The notes: generated by a model not told the origin, from the letters alone. 64,000 nucleotides of DNA from Euryodendron excelsum (GCA_033060915.1 CM065381.1:33058836-33122835), one strand, 5' to 3'; positions 52,201 to 63,559 are shown, numbered from the stretch's first letter. Translations and numbers: made by a program.

Positions 52201-52712
52201 CATAACCATCATGGTGGGCTTGAAAAAGCAGTGACATTTGTCTTCTTCCATATGTCAACCATGTTGAACTTGCTTGTTTTTCCAAATTTCAGCTGATAAA
52301 AGCTTCTTTGACCATCATCAAAGATGTCTGAGCTGCTAACTTCGAGTCCGACACGCTAATGGGGACTAGTGTTGTAAAAAAGGGGGTTGGTTCCCCAGCA
52401 CACCCTTGTTGGATCTTATTTTTCACTGCTTGAATTTCTCTCTATTGAGCTGACTGCCTAGTTAAGTGCCTTGATGGAGAGGCCATCCTGGCTTGTGGAA
52501 CTTAGTAGGCAAATTTTTCAGGCATCATGATAATCAGTGCTTGAATTGTGAACTTGATTTATTTTCATGGTTACATAGTACTTGGTCTCAAGGGCCTCAT
52601 AACATAAAGTGGAATAAGATTCCTTCTCAACCATCCAGAGCATCTGAAACTTTCTTCATCAGATCTGGGATATAAAGAAATAAAGTTGTTTGAAATTTCA
52701 TCATTCATAGCA

Positions 52713-52747
<35 letters not shown>

Positions 52748-55184
52748 AACAATCTTCTTTCTTTTAAGAGTAATTACACTTCACCCCTTTTTGGTTTGAG
52801 CGAAAATTAGGTAACTCTCTTGTGATTCAAAATTGAACACATAACCCCCTAATGGTTTGAACTTATCTATAAAATGGATAGAACTGTGACAGTTTTGGTG
52901 AAATGACAAAAATGTCCATGAGAAGGGCAAAATCGTCTTTTTGATGTTCCATTTCGAAGAGATGAAATGACAAAAATACCCTTGTAACAGAATTCTGTTA
53001 ATTCTAACGGTTTCCATCCAAACCACAAGGGAGTTATGTGTTCAATTTTGAACCCATTTGTTTTTGCTTAAACCATCAAGGGGTAAAGTGTTATTACCCC
53101 TTCCTTTAATCTAATATTTTTAAGTCTACATCACTATGATCAATTTTGTAGATTTAATATTTCTGGGAATTCTAGCGACTTCATGTTAGGGAATGGACTA
53201 TTTTCCTTTTTAAATGGTTTAATCAACAACTTGAGTCTTTATTATGTGTCTGAATTTTTGTTTTGGGTTAGAGTGCATCAGCAATAGCATATACGTGTAT
53301 AGTTTTGTTTGTTGCCTGGTGTGTTGCTTCAATATATTGTTGTACAGATTCAAGCGTCAATTGCCCAAATATTTCGACGACAATCTGAAGCACTGGTAAC
53401 AAGGCGCAAAATGGGCAAAGATACAGATTCTGCATCTGCTACAAGATTACCACGAAATGCATATTCTAGAAGAAGAAGAAACACCCGGGGAACGGAGCAT
53501 GAAGGATCTGAAGATAATGAGGATGTAAATAATCATGATGGGAACAAAGATTCATCTTCAACCGATGAGCGGGGAATGGAAATTAAGCAGAGGAGGTACA
53601 AGAGAAGGGCAGGAACTCAGCCTTCCCATCCTTCTCCATCAGCTGCAAATTCAGATGATGGAGGCATTGAAAATGATTTAGAAGCAAGCAGAGAAAGCAA
53701 AGGTACTTCTTCTGGGCCTGTGCGGAACCCAGAAATGCTTGCTTGGGGTGGAGGTGGTGCTCGGAGCAAGAGTGTGCGGAACACCCGCATAATGAAGCTG
53801 ACTAAATATCTCGAGAACTTAAAGGAGAATGATGAAAAGGTATAGCTAGATTGCTGTATCGTTTCCTTAATCAGTGCTTGGGTCACCCGTGAGTGAACAG
53901 TATGTCATCCAGAAAGTTTTCTTGAAAACTCATGTTGAGATGCCATAAGTTAACATTCTCATTTAGTTCTTTTGTTTCACTAGCTTCCTGATAACCTTGC
54001 ATGGATCACATTTGTGATTTCTATATGCGTCTTTCACATTCTCTGCAATTCAAGGTACTTCTTATTTGCAGTTAGATGTCCATCTGATGCTTCTTTCTTT
54101 GGACAAACAAAGAATGCCAAGTTTGCAGCAGCTGTACCTATGTTGCCCACAACACTTTTCAGTTGAACGCCTTAAAGAAGTTAGTATTCTCTCCCCCTCT
54201 CTCCATGATTCAGTAGACCTGGGATATGTTTCTAGACACTATGGCTTCCTTTATTTTCTGCAAATGTTTTCTCAAAGCCGGATGGTGATGCAGTCATCCC
54301 AACCTCATTTTATACTGTGCATCAATGCAATCATTATAATATGCCATTGTTAGCAACGTACTGATTACACATAGAGCTGGTGAAGCCTTGACCATGATCT
54401 TAATATAATAATTTTTCCTTGTATCTTTTTCCACACTTGTAATGCTTGTCGAACTTCCTGTTGCGTGTGATGCTTATATTATGCACAGTATGTTGCCCAT
54501 GAGACACAAATACAGGCTGAAGATATTGAAATACTACTGGTGAAGAAGCACCTGAGTACCAATGGCCTGCAGTCCAGCCTCGACGCCTCAACCTCAATGG
54601 AAAACAAAGTTGTGCTGCAAATTTTGGAAGGGCAAGAAACTTTGGCGGGGCTCAGAGCCAATTGCGCTTTGAATAGGAACCATTTGGTGCGTATACGAAA
54701 CATACATGTTTGTTTATATGAGTGTATGCATATTGTTTATCATCAATTGACCTCCCTTGGAAATGCTACCATTGCATTAGAATATGAATGAAGAGTGTGA
54801 ATCTGTGGACAGCCACTTCATGCACTTAGCCCAAAAGGTTACTTCTCTACCTAGTCCATTTCTCCCTGCAGCATGCATTGAATCTGTGGTTTGGGCTTCT
54901 TAGTTTTGTAACAAGGCTCCTATTTTGAAAATTTCAAGAAAGAGTTATTTTGTATGATGGGTGGGCAGCTCTGCTCTGCTTGCACTTTTCTCCCTATTGG
55001 TAGTTAAATTAATTAAAAGTATTGTTTTTCTTTATAAACATGTATTTTGCCTTAGTTGCTTTCAAGTGCGTTGGAAAGAAAATGAACCCCTTCATACTTG
55101 TTTGGCTTGTTTCACATGCTACCATCTTCTACCTTTTCTGTGCTGTTTCAGATTCTGGCATATAGGCTCAAGGAGAGGGATTAG
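43262..55184 (+). CDS. RING1: RING1-type PRC1 E3 ubiquitin ligase, 10 coding exons, 453 aa
   Basis: Exons: 43262-43442, 43574-43619, 47277-47335, 51528-51609, 51791-51911, 52011-52052, 53348-53839, 54072-54179, 54489-54686, 55152-55184. They join to 1,362 nt with GT..AG at every junction and one stop. The N-terminus is acidic (aa 1-75). A complete C3HC4 RING finger uses Cys91, Cys94, Cys107, His109, Cys112, Cys115, Cys127 and Cys130 (CPICLGIIKKTRTVMECLHR). It is followed by ASRRSLRDDPRFDALI, the hallmark of Polycomb RING1 proteins, a basic Ser-rich linker (aa 178-330) and a C-terminal ubiquitin-like RAWUL domain (aa 342-453, ending ILAYRLKERD). The family mono-ubiquitinates histone H2A in nuclear Polycomb repressive complex 1, pairing with BMI1-type partners. 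Introns 2 and 3 are unusually long (3.7 and 4.2 kb) and carry insertions. It resembles Arabidopsis RING1A/RING1B; the neighbour suggests RING1B. Confidence 0.96.
44610..44926. repeat. 174-bp tandem duplication in RING1 intron 2
   Basis: The block from GGATAATGTTTGCTTTTTGG to AAAGCTTGGCCTTATGCTT occurs at about 44610-44760 and again at about 44784-44926, offset by 174 bp with few changes. Confidence 0.9.
49216..49445. repeat. Long purine-rich tract in RING1 intron 3
   Basis: About 230 bp are nearly all A and G on the plus strand (GAGAAGGAGAAAAAGGAGAT type words), a potential triplex-forming stretch. Downstream DNA (49560-49850) resembles an untranslated retroelement or foreign insertion but has no identifiable ends. 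Confidence 0.6.
50437..50558. repeat. 60-bp tandem duplication in RING1 intron 3
   Basis: AGGTCATTC[TC]ATGA, followed by CAAGAGTT and AAACTGGTTCAACTAT, starts at 50437 and again at 50497. A related but dispersed pair, TGGTTCCA[TC]GTGGCAGAAGTT, lies at 50671 and 50737. Confidence 0.85.
52716..52744. repeat. (CT)n microsatellite in RING1 intron 6
   Basis: About 14 CT units, 24 bp left of the MITE. Confidence 0.95.
52768..53100. mobile_element. Mutator-like MITE in RING1 intron 6
   Basis: This is a 333-bp unit with long terminal inverted repeats: GAGTAATTACACTTCACCCC at the left against GGGGTAATAACACTTTACCC from the right. Similarity extends about 80 bp inward through TTCAAAATTGAACACATAAC. The flanking 9-mers TTCTTTTAA (52759-52767) and TTCCTTTAA (53101-53109) differ at one base, matching the 9-bp duplication of Mutator elements. 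It has no coding capacity. Confidence 0.85.
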
Positions 55185-55261
55185 GAAGTTCATCATGAAC
55201 CTACTGCTGGCCTTGAGAGGATGTGGCCATCTCGCTCTGTTTTAGAAAGAAGGTAAATGTA

Positions 55262-55267
55262 AATAAA
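55262..55267 (+). terminator. Likely RING1 polyadenylation signal
   Basis: AATAAA lies 78 bp past the RING1 stop codon, in a T/A-rich 3' untranslated context. Other signals further on cannot be excluded. Confidence 0.5.
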
Positions 55268-55977
55268 ATGCTGCTGAAGGGATGCCTGAGGCTGCTTCTT
55301 GATCCTGATGAAGGTCATGTGTCCTAAGTTCTAAATTATACTCTGGTTGTCAGTACATTGCTGAGGGTTCTAAACTCCTAGAACACCCAAAAAAAAAAAA
55401 TACACAAAACAAAACAAAACAAAACTTTAAGCTGTTTATGTACGTGTGATATTTTGAAAATCTAGAGGTAGTATTGGTCTTGTAAGATGGATTGTTCCAG
55501 TTTCTCCGGAAGATAGATGATGTTTACTTTCTTTTTTTTAAAACTAAAAATGCTTCCAACAAATATGACCAATCGTAATTTGTATAAGAGAAAGCAGTAC
55601 ATACGTACACACTACTGCACTAGGTATTATTGATGCCAAAATTTTGAGCATCTTCGAAAAACTCATGGACATGTTTTTGATTAGTAAGCTCGAGAATTTC
55701 TTAAGGGAAGAAAATGAGAATGACATGTCCTTTTGATAAGTATATTTAGAAGGTGCCAAAAAAATAAGAATGATATTAATGATCATGCTTCCCAAGGAAA
55801 AAAAAGAAAGGTCAAACTGAGAATAATCCAGGGTTGGTATGTAAGAATAGAATGGAAAGGAACAATTATGTCCATTCTCATGCTTATTTATGGTAATTTA
55901 AATATGGGAACGAAATAAACATAAAATTTACATGTGAAATAAACTCTAAAACCTCTTGTGCACATATGTGATTTTTG

Positions 55978-56075
55978 CGGCACGGGGAGGGGTGGCAGGG
56001 AAGGGGCTGGGTAGGTGATGGAGGAGGGGGTGGTGGCGGTTGAAAGACGGGAGGGAGGGGCTGTGGGGTGGCAGA
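55978..56075 (+). repeat. G-rich block downstream of RING1
   Basis: Many GGG/GGGG runs (GGGGAGGGG, GGAGGGGGTGG, GGGAGGGAGGGG) lie within about 100 bp on the plus strand, a dense quadruplex motif some 0.8 kb past the RING1 stop. Confidence 0.8.
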
Positions 56076-56726
56076 GCAATGGGACGGGTGACATAGGATG
56101 GCGGGGATTGGTTGCTCTCCTTTCTCTCTTCCCTTCGTCTCTCCTCTTTTATTCCATGTGGGAAGAAATTAAATGACAATATTCCAACTTCAAATGGCTG
56201 TGCCAAACGTGGCAATCTAAGGAAACCGAGAATGGGCATTCCGTTTCAGCCCATTTGCTCTTGCCACTTGGCCTCAGTGTATCCTCATAACTAGACTTGA
56301 GCATTTGTCATCTCACTTATCACACCTAAGGCTAAAATATTGAAAGCCTTGCAGATAATCTCATTTCTCACTCTCTTGTGTGTAGATAAAAAAAAAAAGA
56401 AAATTGGGGTTAGAAATAGGATTATGTGCAGCAAAAATAATATTCTAATACTACAAGTTAAGGTTGCTTCATGCATAGGACACTCTGATTTTGAGATAAA
56501 AGGCTATGCATATGGTTTGGTCACAAGACCACGTACATTGATTTTTGTCACAAAGAGAGTGAGCTTTCATAAAATCCCCTTCTCTCCCTCTTACTGTTGC
56601 TCATAGCAGCTAGTGTTAACAGACAATATAGACACATGATTGTTGTTTTCGCTTTCCATCTCCCTCTAGTATTTCAAAATCTTGAACCTAAGGACTGCTA
56701 TATGCTTCGCCTCTTCATCAACCACA

Positions 56727-56768
56727 CACCCCCACCCCCCAACCCCCCCCCCCCCCCCCCCTTCCCCC
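56727..56768 (-). repeat. C homopolymer block (G-rich on minus strand)
   Basis: A run of about 20 C with flanking CCCCC groups; on the minus strand this is a G tract downstream of TPX2. The exact run length may be a sequencing estimate. Confidence 0.85.
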
Positions 56769-56888
56769 CTAAATTGACTGACTCTTTACAAGAATGGACT
56801 TTCTCGCATGTTCAGTTGGAAACAACAAAAAATTTTTGTTAGAACTCGTCAGCCCTAAAAGCTAAAAGGTTCAAGAGTTCTTGAACAG

Positions 56889-56924
56889 CCCCCTCCCTCC
56901 TCCCTCCTCCCTCCTCCATTTATT
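56889..56924 (-). terminator. TPX2 polyadenylation signal followed by a G-rich tract
   Basis: On the minus strand AATAAA (56924-56919) lies about 210 nt after the TPX2 stop codon. Directly after it comes GGAGGAGGGAGGAGGGAGGA with further G runs (to 56889), a four-run quadruplex motif. G-rich elements just past a poly(A) signal are known to promote 3' processing or pausing in some systems; here it is inference. Confidence 0.5.
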
Positions 56925-57131
56925 TTTCAAGGAACTAGTAGTACAAGATCACCTCATATGAGAGGCGGCACCGGAAGCTGCTGCCACAGCACTAACATAT
57001 TTCTGTCTTTCTTTTCTTCGGTCAACATGCGATTTTGGGGACTCTGGTTTCGTGACTTCCTTGGAAGACCTGTGCATGTATTTTTTGACAATCAGTCCAT
57101 CATTCTGAAAAAAAAATGCGGTGAAGGCACA

Positions 57132-60100
57132 TTACATTAAATTAGGGTTTTCATACTTCTGTGGTAAAAAAGGACGGTTGAAGTTAGGTGGTGGTCTTGC
57201 ATGAGGCACCAATGTCCTCCTTAATTGCTTCAAGGCCTTCTCTTCCTCCATCTACAAAACCATGGATTTACATTAGAATTACTTCCAAGTATCCAAGTAT
57301 CCAAGTATATCATCCTTAGTACAGCCCACACAACAAGAAGTTCAGTTCTCCTTACCATCCTAGCAGACTCTGCCTCCTCTCTGTATCTCTTATGCATCAT
57401 CTCTTTCTCCTTAATCTGTAAAACATTTCAATAAAATGAAGTCACCAAAGAAAGTGCCTTAAAAATGCAAGCCATTTTGCTGGTTAACAAAAGTGCTGCC
57501 CCAAGGATATTCGATGTCAAAGACAGAATAGGAGAGATGATATACCTTGTTATCAAATTCTGCTCTATCCTCAGCTCGATGCTTCACATACAGATTGAAT
57601 TCCTGAACCTCCGTCAGCGGCTTGCGTACTTTCTCAGGAACTGGAATTGGGTCCCTGAAAAGTTGATAGCCATTGAGCATTGATCTCTCGGATTTTATAA
57701 GACAGAACTTGTGCATATGGAACACATGTGCCATTGAGTTCTTACTCTTTCAAGATCGACCGCGCCTTAAATATCCTCATCTGAGTTTCTTCCCTCTCCA
57801 TTCTCTGCCTCTCTTCCATTTCCCTCTTCATTTCCTCTTCATGCCTCACCAGACTCTCCAATTGGAAAGGTTCTGGTCTTGTGCAATGCTTTGACTCTGG
57901 CTTTGGTGGAATCTGCATCAGGAATAGTCATTAATTAGCTTAAATGCTTGGAATTAGAAGTAGAAAGGGGTTAACAAATTTCTTTACCACAGGATAATCA
58001 GTGGTATAAGGATATGGGTTGGCCTTTGGAATCCTGGCTTTCTCCTCTTCCAACTGTTTCTGCATGACTTCCGTCACAAATGTCCTCTCTTTCTCTGCTC
58101 CTCTTTCCTGATGTCATAACCGCAAAGCAGGAACAGTGTAAATTACAGCTTTACAGATTTATCAACCAGGGCCATGGATTTTCATACCTCTGTGTTGAGA
58201 TGGAATGGATTTGGTGTAGTGTTCCTTGGAATCTGTTTTCCATGGTGAGGTTCAGAATTCAATGAAAGCTGGAAAGGAAAGTTCATTGTATGATTAGAAA
58301 CTGTCAATTCGGACATTTTGAATTGGACTCAACAAAACACTTCTTTAATAACCTTATCAAAAAGATCAGCCACTTTTACTGGTGGTGGAATCCTTTCATC
58401 TATTGCAAAGTGAAACTCTTGAGGTAGAGTGACGTGCAGCTTTGTGTTACAGAACATCCCCAGATCTCCTTTACTTTCCAATATCTACAGGATTCAGAAA
58501 ACTCAAGGCAGTCAAAATGGAGAAACAAAAGAAATAGCATGCTAATGGGATTGCTCATTAAAAGCGGAGGTATACCTTCCTATTCAAAGGCCTTGCTTTG
58601 GACTTTGAAACTTTTTCAAGTTCTTCCCTTTCTAGTTCTTCAGAATTTTTAATCCTTGGAGGGCGTGCCCTCAGATATGTTTGAAGAAGGGGTGACTTGG
58701 GTACTGTCAGATGAGGTTTCCATTGAGGATTCTGTAGAAACAAATTCACAGATGTTTTGGTCACTAAATAAAGTGGATCGGATTCCTAGATGAGAATTTT
58801 TTTATTTATTATAAATATCCTGGATGAGGCGCTTCTATACCTGAGTAGCAGATTCTGTTGAGGGTACGGTTGATGTTTCTGCATTTTGATTGGCCCTTGT
58901 CATTGTCTCCAAATGAAATTCCTGCAGAAGATTTTAGGTTTAGTTTTCCTAAATTGATTGCATTCTTTTTTCTCTCCGTTGTCCATCCAGAGTATACTTT
59001 ACCTGGAATTCTGGCATATGGGTTGAACTTCTCGGTAGTGCTGGTAAAGTTGGAGCCTCAAGAATCTGTAATGAACAAAAGAACCATTTGAATGCAACAT
59101 ACATATTAACAAAGATTCCTAAATAGCAACCAAATTTAAAAACACCTACCTTCTTGTTTAGTGGCCGAGCCTTAAACTTTGGAATTTTAGCCATCAGCTC
59201 TTCCTCGAGTTCAGCAGAACTCTTGACCCTGACCGAACGCACCCGCTGAGATGTTTCGAAATCAGGTTCATTGGGCCTTGTCAATGTAAGTTTAAGCTTC
59301 CTCTGCGCCATTGAAGCAGCAGCATCCTGATAATTCAAGTGAAAGAGGGCTCAAGAAAATATGTAATAAAAATTTATGAAAAAAAAAATCTGGAGTGAAA
59401 CAAATTTTAAGGAATGGAAAACAAGAAGGTTTACTCATTTACACGCAAAAGAGAACTACTCATGCGAGGTAGAGACATCTCTCTTGTGTTAGATTGGAAC
59501 TTTTTGATCATTTCTGCCATTGAAATGAATGGGGCTGCTGGTTCCCGAACATAAACCTTTACATGGAAGAAAATGATCAATAAGTCAGATCACCAATCAA
59601 ACATATGAAGCTTAAAATCAAATAAAAGGATGATAAAAATAACAGACCTTTCTGCCCTCTTTACAAGTTTTTGCAGTTGAAGAGCATAACCTAGAACTGC
59701 TGCTGACAAGACCAGGTCTTGATTTGTGGGGTAAATTTTGAGTTTTGATACTAAGGATCTAAAATTTCAGGTAAAACAAACAAACATTTCAGTAAAAAGT
59801 AATCCCACCATAAAAGAGATAAGTACAAAGATTTAAAAAAAAAAAAAAAAAAAAAGAGCACTATTACACTCACCTGTCTAGACCTCCCTACTTCTTCCAA
59901 CTTTTGCCTTTTTATGGCTTGGTTTTCTTGAGCAAAATTAGGTGTTGCCACAGTGTTTTTCAAATTTGCTTCTCTAAATGTTCCATCCAAGCGCACCCCC
60001 AATTAGTATAGCAGTATACAAACAGAATGAAAGCAAAAAGCAGAATGACAGAAAAGTTTGACATGATAAAAAATCACATATCTACCTTCTTACACTAGCT

Positions 60101-63100
60101 GGTTTAGTGCTTTTAGCTTGTGATAACCGTGACCTATTTTGTGACTTCAGGGCTGATGGGTTCCTGACGATACTAGCAGTTTGGTTGTTCTTGGGAGCAC
60201 TCTGTAACAGGCCACCCTTTCGAGAAACCATTGGCAATTTAGGTGTGCAAGCTTCTTGGGTAGCGGACGTCTTATCCTTGTCATTAAATGGTTCAACTTT
60301 CAGAGTGGAAGAAGCACCTCCAGTTGTAATACTGATATCAGCAGAAAGGAAAAGTAAATTAAACAAGTGATGAGAATTGCACAGTTTACGCTTCTATCTT
60401 TCTAACACTAACTATTGCACAGGCCTTACATGAGGAATGTACAAACCTTCCATTTTCTTCGGTACATACAACCTGTTTAGCTTCATATGCCTTCTCATCA
60501 GCATAAACCTGAAAGGTTTGTGAAATCTCGTAAGCAAAAGAACCCCAGGACAAGAAGGTTGCTTCTTTTCTAATGTATTAATGTATGGGCAGTTAGAAAA
60601 AAATTCCGGTAACTTACATACCAGATTGACAAGGCTTGTACTGATGACTTCTTCCCTGATTTTGGCTGGCCTGAGCTGCGATTGAGGCCTGATTGACAAG
60701 GATGATTAGGGCATTTCAGCAGATGGATAACACAATCGGTATATGCCAAAGAAGGAAAGAGAGAACGAAAAAATGAAGCAACATTCTCTGCGTGAAAGTT
60801 TGCCCAAAAGACAATGATCCACTGACCTTGTTTGATCCTTCTCTGGTCCCAAAGCTATTTCCACTGTGATATTTGATGCAGTTGTTTCTGAGGATGTTGT
60901 TGCCTGCAACCAAGCATTTATAAAAAGTTTTGTTCAATCACCAGGTTTCTTTCTGAATCAAAGAATACGCATGAGCAACTTACGTTCCAGAAGAGAAAAA
61001 TAAGACATTAAATAGGATTGCATTACCGTCTCCGATTGCTCAGCTTCACTGAAGTCACAGAGGCTTTCAAGCTGAACTGATCTACCTGTCTTGATTCTTT
61101 GCATAAAAGCTGCAAAATTTTGACCAAAAAAATCAAAGCATCTGCCAATCTACTACAGGTACTAATATAATCACTATGTCAAACATTATGATCATCCCCA
61201 TTAATTGTATACACCATAGTAGAAGAATCTGTAACACTTGGACGGTCTGCTGCAGACATCCAATTTCTCTATTCTATTATTCACATGGTCCACGGACATA
61301 AATTACCATTGTAAATTCAATTTCCCAACAGCTTAATTATCACATAGATTCCCTCCAAAACAATTCTGATTCTTGTTGTAGATTATGCTACAAAGCCAGA
61401 TTCTTACTCAGAAGATTGAGATCAGGTTTTGCCAATCCCCAGCCTCTTAAAGGCTAGGACACCACCCAAAACAGGAAAAAATATTCTGTATAATGGTGAT
61501 AGCACATTATTTTGCTGACGCGGTATTGGGCACAAGCCAATCAAGACATTTCTTATAGTGCCCCACAATTGATTTGATATTCCTTATGACAAGAATTTTA
61601 ACATGCTCATGTGGAACAATTTTATTGCCTCGGGATACCATGCCACCAAAATAATGTGGTATCACTATTTTACTGAATATTTTCTCCTAAAAACATATAC
61701 AGACCAGATTCTTATCTGATTCTTGTTGGGGTCTGCAAGTTTTCTTGAAGTATCATGTGGAAGGAAAAATTAGCAAAATCTCCATGAATGAAGGAAGAAA
61801 AATTTCGAAGATATGTCACGTTTAGATTGTTTTGTAGAGAAAAAAATGGAGTTATGTATCCAGACCTTTTTGTCACTTCTAGACTATGGAAACTCTCAGT
61901 CTCATGCAGGATCATTTTTTCTCACCAAGGTGAGAATAATGATACCAAAATCTACCGTTCCTTGTTTGTGAAGCTAGTTCCAAGTGTTACAGTGTTAAAA
62001 GTTTGATCAGAAATATTGTTTTCTTTTGTCATGAATCATCATTACCCAAAAGAAAAAAAAAAGAATATATATGCTTCTGTTTTTGAAGCACTCATGCATT
62101 CTCAGTTTCCAGGAAGAATTATAGGAAACCTAAAGGCTGTCACCAATAGACATAATTTACTTCCATTTTTTCCAATAATCCACAAAGGATCGGAATCTTG
62201 AATGCTCTTGGAAAGCCCAGAACCGTTTGGTTCGAAAATGGGTAACTGTCATGCTTCGAGATGTAGAATCCAAAAAAATTTGACCTTATAGCAAGATAAG
62301 TACAAAAAAACAAAGAACCCTAGAACTCAAAACTAATACAATTGATAAACTATGTGAAGAACCCAACCGAAGAATTGGTGAATATTACACAAGATCAAAA
62401 GATAAATAAAAGAATAAAAAACCATCCATTAATTACAAACTCAAAGTCATCATTCAGAACTCTGAATACAATGATCAAATGAATACTATGTTTTGGTCAA
62501 AATATGTGCACCATATTACAAATTTCAAAACACTAATAAATCCTAAACTTCAAGAATTTGAATTCTACACTTCAATGATCAAATTTCAAGGTCAATAAAG
62601 TTACTGAAACCCCAAAACTCCAAAAAGATTCGAACTGAACTTGCAAGAAACCTAGGAAACCAAAGCGGTTACACAAATCAAAACACCGCATCAATTTCAC
62701 ATCGAATATCATCCTTCAAACCAAATATTCAATAATCAAATAAATAAAACACGTTTATCTACATAAACTAATCTACTTGCGAATATCAGACATTTATAAA
62801 CCCTAAACTCAAAGAAATTGAATTCAAAGTACTCTTTAATGATCAAAATTTAAACTTCAAGAAAATTATTAAAACCCTAAAGTCCCAAAGAAAAATATTC
62901 AAGAAAATTATTACAGCTCCAAAGTCCCAAAGATACCTAATTCCAATACCAAGAGATGAAGTAACCTAAGCCGTGACACAATTCAAGAGAGGAATTTAGG
63001 ACAGTATGAGATCGAGACCATACGTACGTGCATTCAAAGTACACTTCTATGATCAAAATTTCGGGTGCAGGTCGTTGAAACTTGAAACCCTAACACCCCA

Positions 63101-63340
63101 AAGAAATCTAATCGAGATTGCAAGAAGTTGAGGAAACCTAACGAGTGACACAAATCAAGAGAGGAATTGAGATCAAGAATGCGTACGAGAAGGGGCATAG
63201 CTGAGGGAGGTGTCGAACCAGAGCTCTGCTCTGAGCACGTCCTGCTCGGACTCGCCGTCGATGAAGTCGAAGAACCGAGGCGCCGCGAACTCGTAGGCCT
63301 CGTCGATCATGAAGACACTGGAGTCATCCACCAGCGCCAT
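57132..63340 (-). CDS. TPX2: TPX2 spindle assembly factor, 20 coding exons, 759 aa
   Basis: Exons in order: 63340-63187, 61109-61027, 60903-60827, 60688-60622, 60508-60447, 60331-60086, 59973-59874, 59758-59648, 59556-59443, 59326-59150, 59065-59003, 58921-58841, 58731-58576, 58484-58353, 58268-58188, 58107-57988, 57912-57746, 57654-57546, 57415-57356, 57251-57132; 2,280 nt, one frame, GT..AG throughout. Aurora-binding N-terminus: YEFAAPRFFDF (aa 16-26) and WF (41-42), then SYAPSPFM. The middle has MAEMIKKFQSNTREMSLP (aa 313-330) and two KARPLN[KR]KILE segments (aa 390 and 490). The C-terminal TPX2 domain (about aa 609-755) is coiled and charged, with KVRKPLTEVQEFNLYVKHRA and the ending FNRPFLPQKY. 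TPX2 activates Aurora A and nucleates spindle microtubules after Ran-GTP releases it from importin. ATG 63340 is the first ATG that fits; length is close to Arabidopsis TPX2. Confidence 0.97.
61110..63186 (-). other. TPX2 intron 1, 2.1 kb
   Basis: The first intron is by far the longest in the gene. It has no gene of its own. A CCAAACGGTT word (minus strand, about 62232-62223) resembles the MSA element (core AACGG) of G2/M-expressed plant genes. The 62700-63120 part carries diverged repeats of CAAAGTAC, TATGATCAAAATTT and AAACCCTAAA. Confidence 0.5.
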
Positions 63341-63400
63341 TGAACTTTTACTCACTCCAGCTGTTTCGTTTTCAGGTAGATAAAGTCAGACACAGTTATA

Positions 63401-63432
63401 GAGAGAGCGAGAGAGAGAGAGAGAGAGAGAGT
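63401..63432 (-). repeat. GA/CT microsatellite in the TPX2 leader or promoter
   Basis: About 15 GA units on the plus strand, read as CT on the TPX2 sense strand, lie 60-90 bp upstream of the TPX2 ATG. A second short GAGAGAGAG run is at 63519-63540. Confidence 0.9.
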
Positions 63433-63559
63433 GCAATTGGAGGCAAGTATGTGTATGGTTTCTTTCTTGCAATATGTTTTTGCAATATGTTTTCTTTGGC
63501 TCAGAGAAGAGCGTGAGTTCCGAGAGAGAGAGAAAGAGAGTATTCACGTTGAAAATCTC

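Larger units (their letters stand above)
55268..57131. other. Intergenic region between convergent RING1 and TPX2
   Basis: No gene was recognised. It contains a G-rich block (55978-56075, G on plus), a C-rich block (56727-56768) and a CCCTCCT repeat (56889-56918), which are described separately. Confidence 0.5.

Noticed and set aside
63341..63355. A longer TPX2 start at 63355
   Set aside because: That codon is GTG; ATG 63340 is the first ATG and gives an N-terminus of the expected length before the YEFAAPRFFDF motif.
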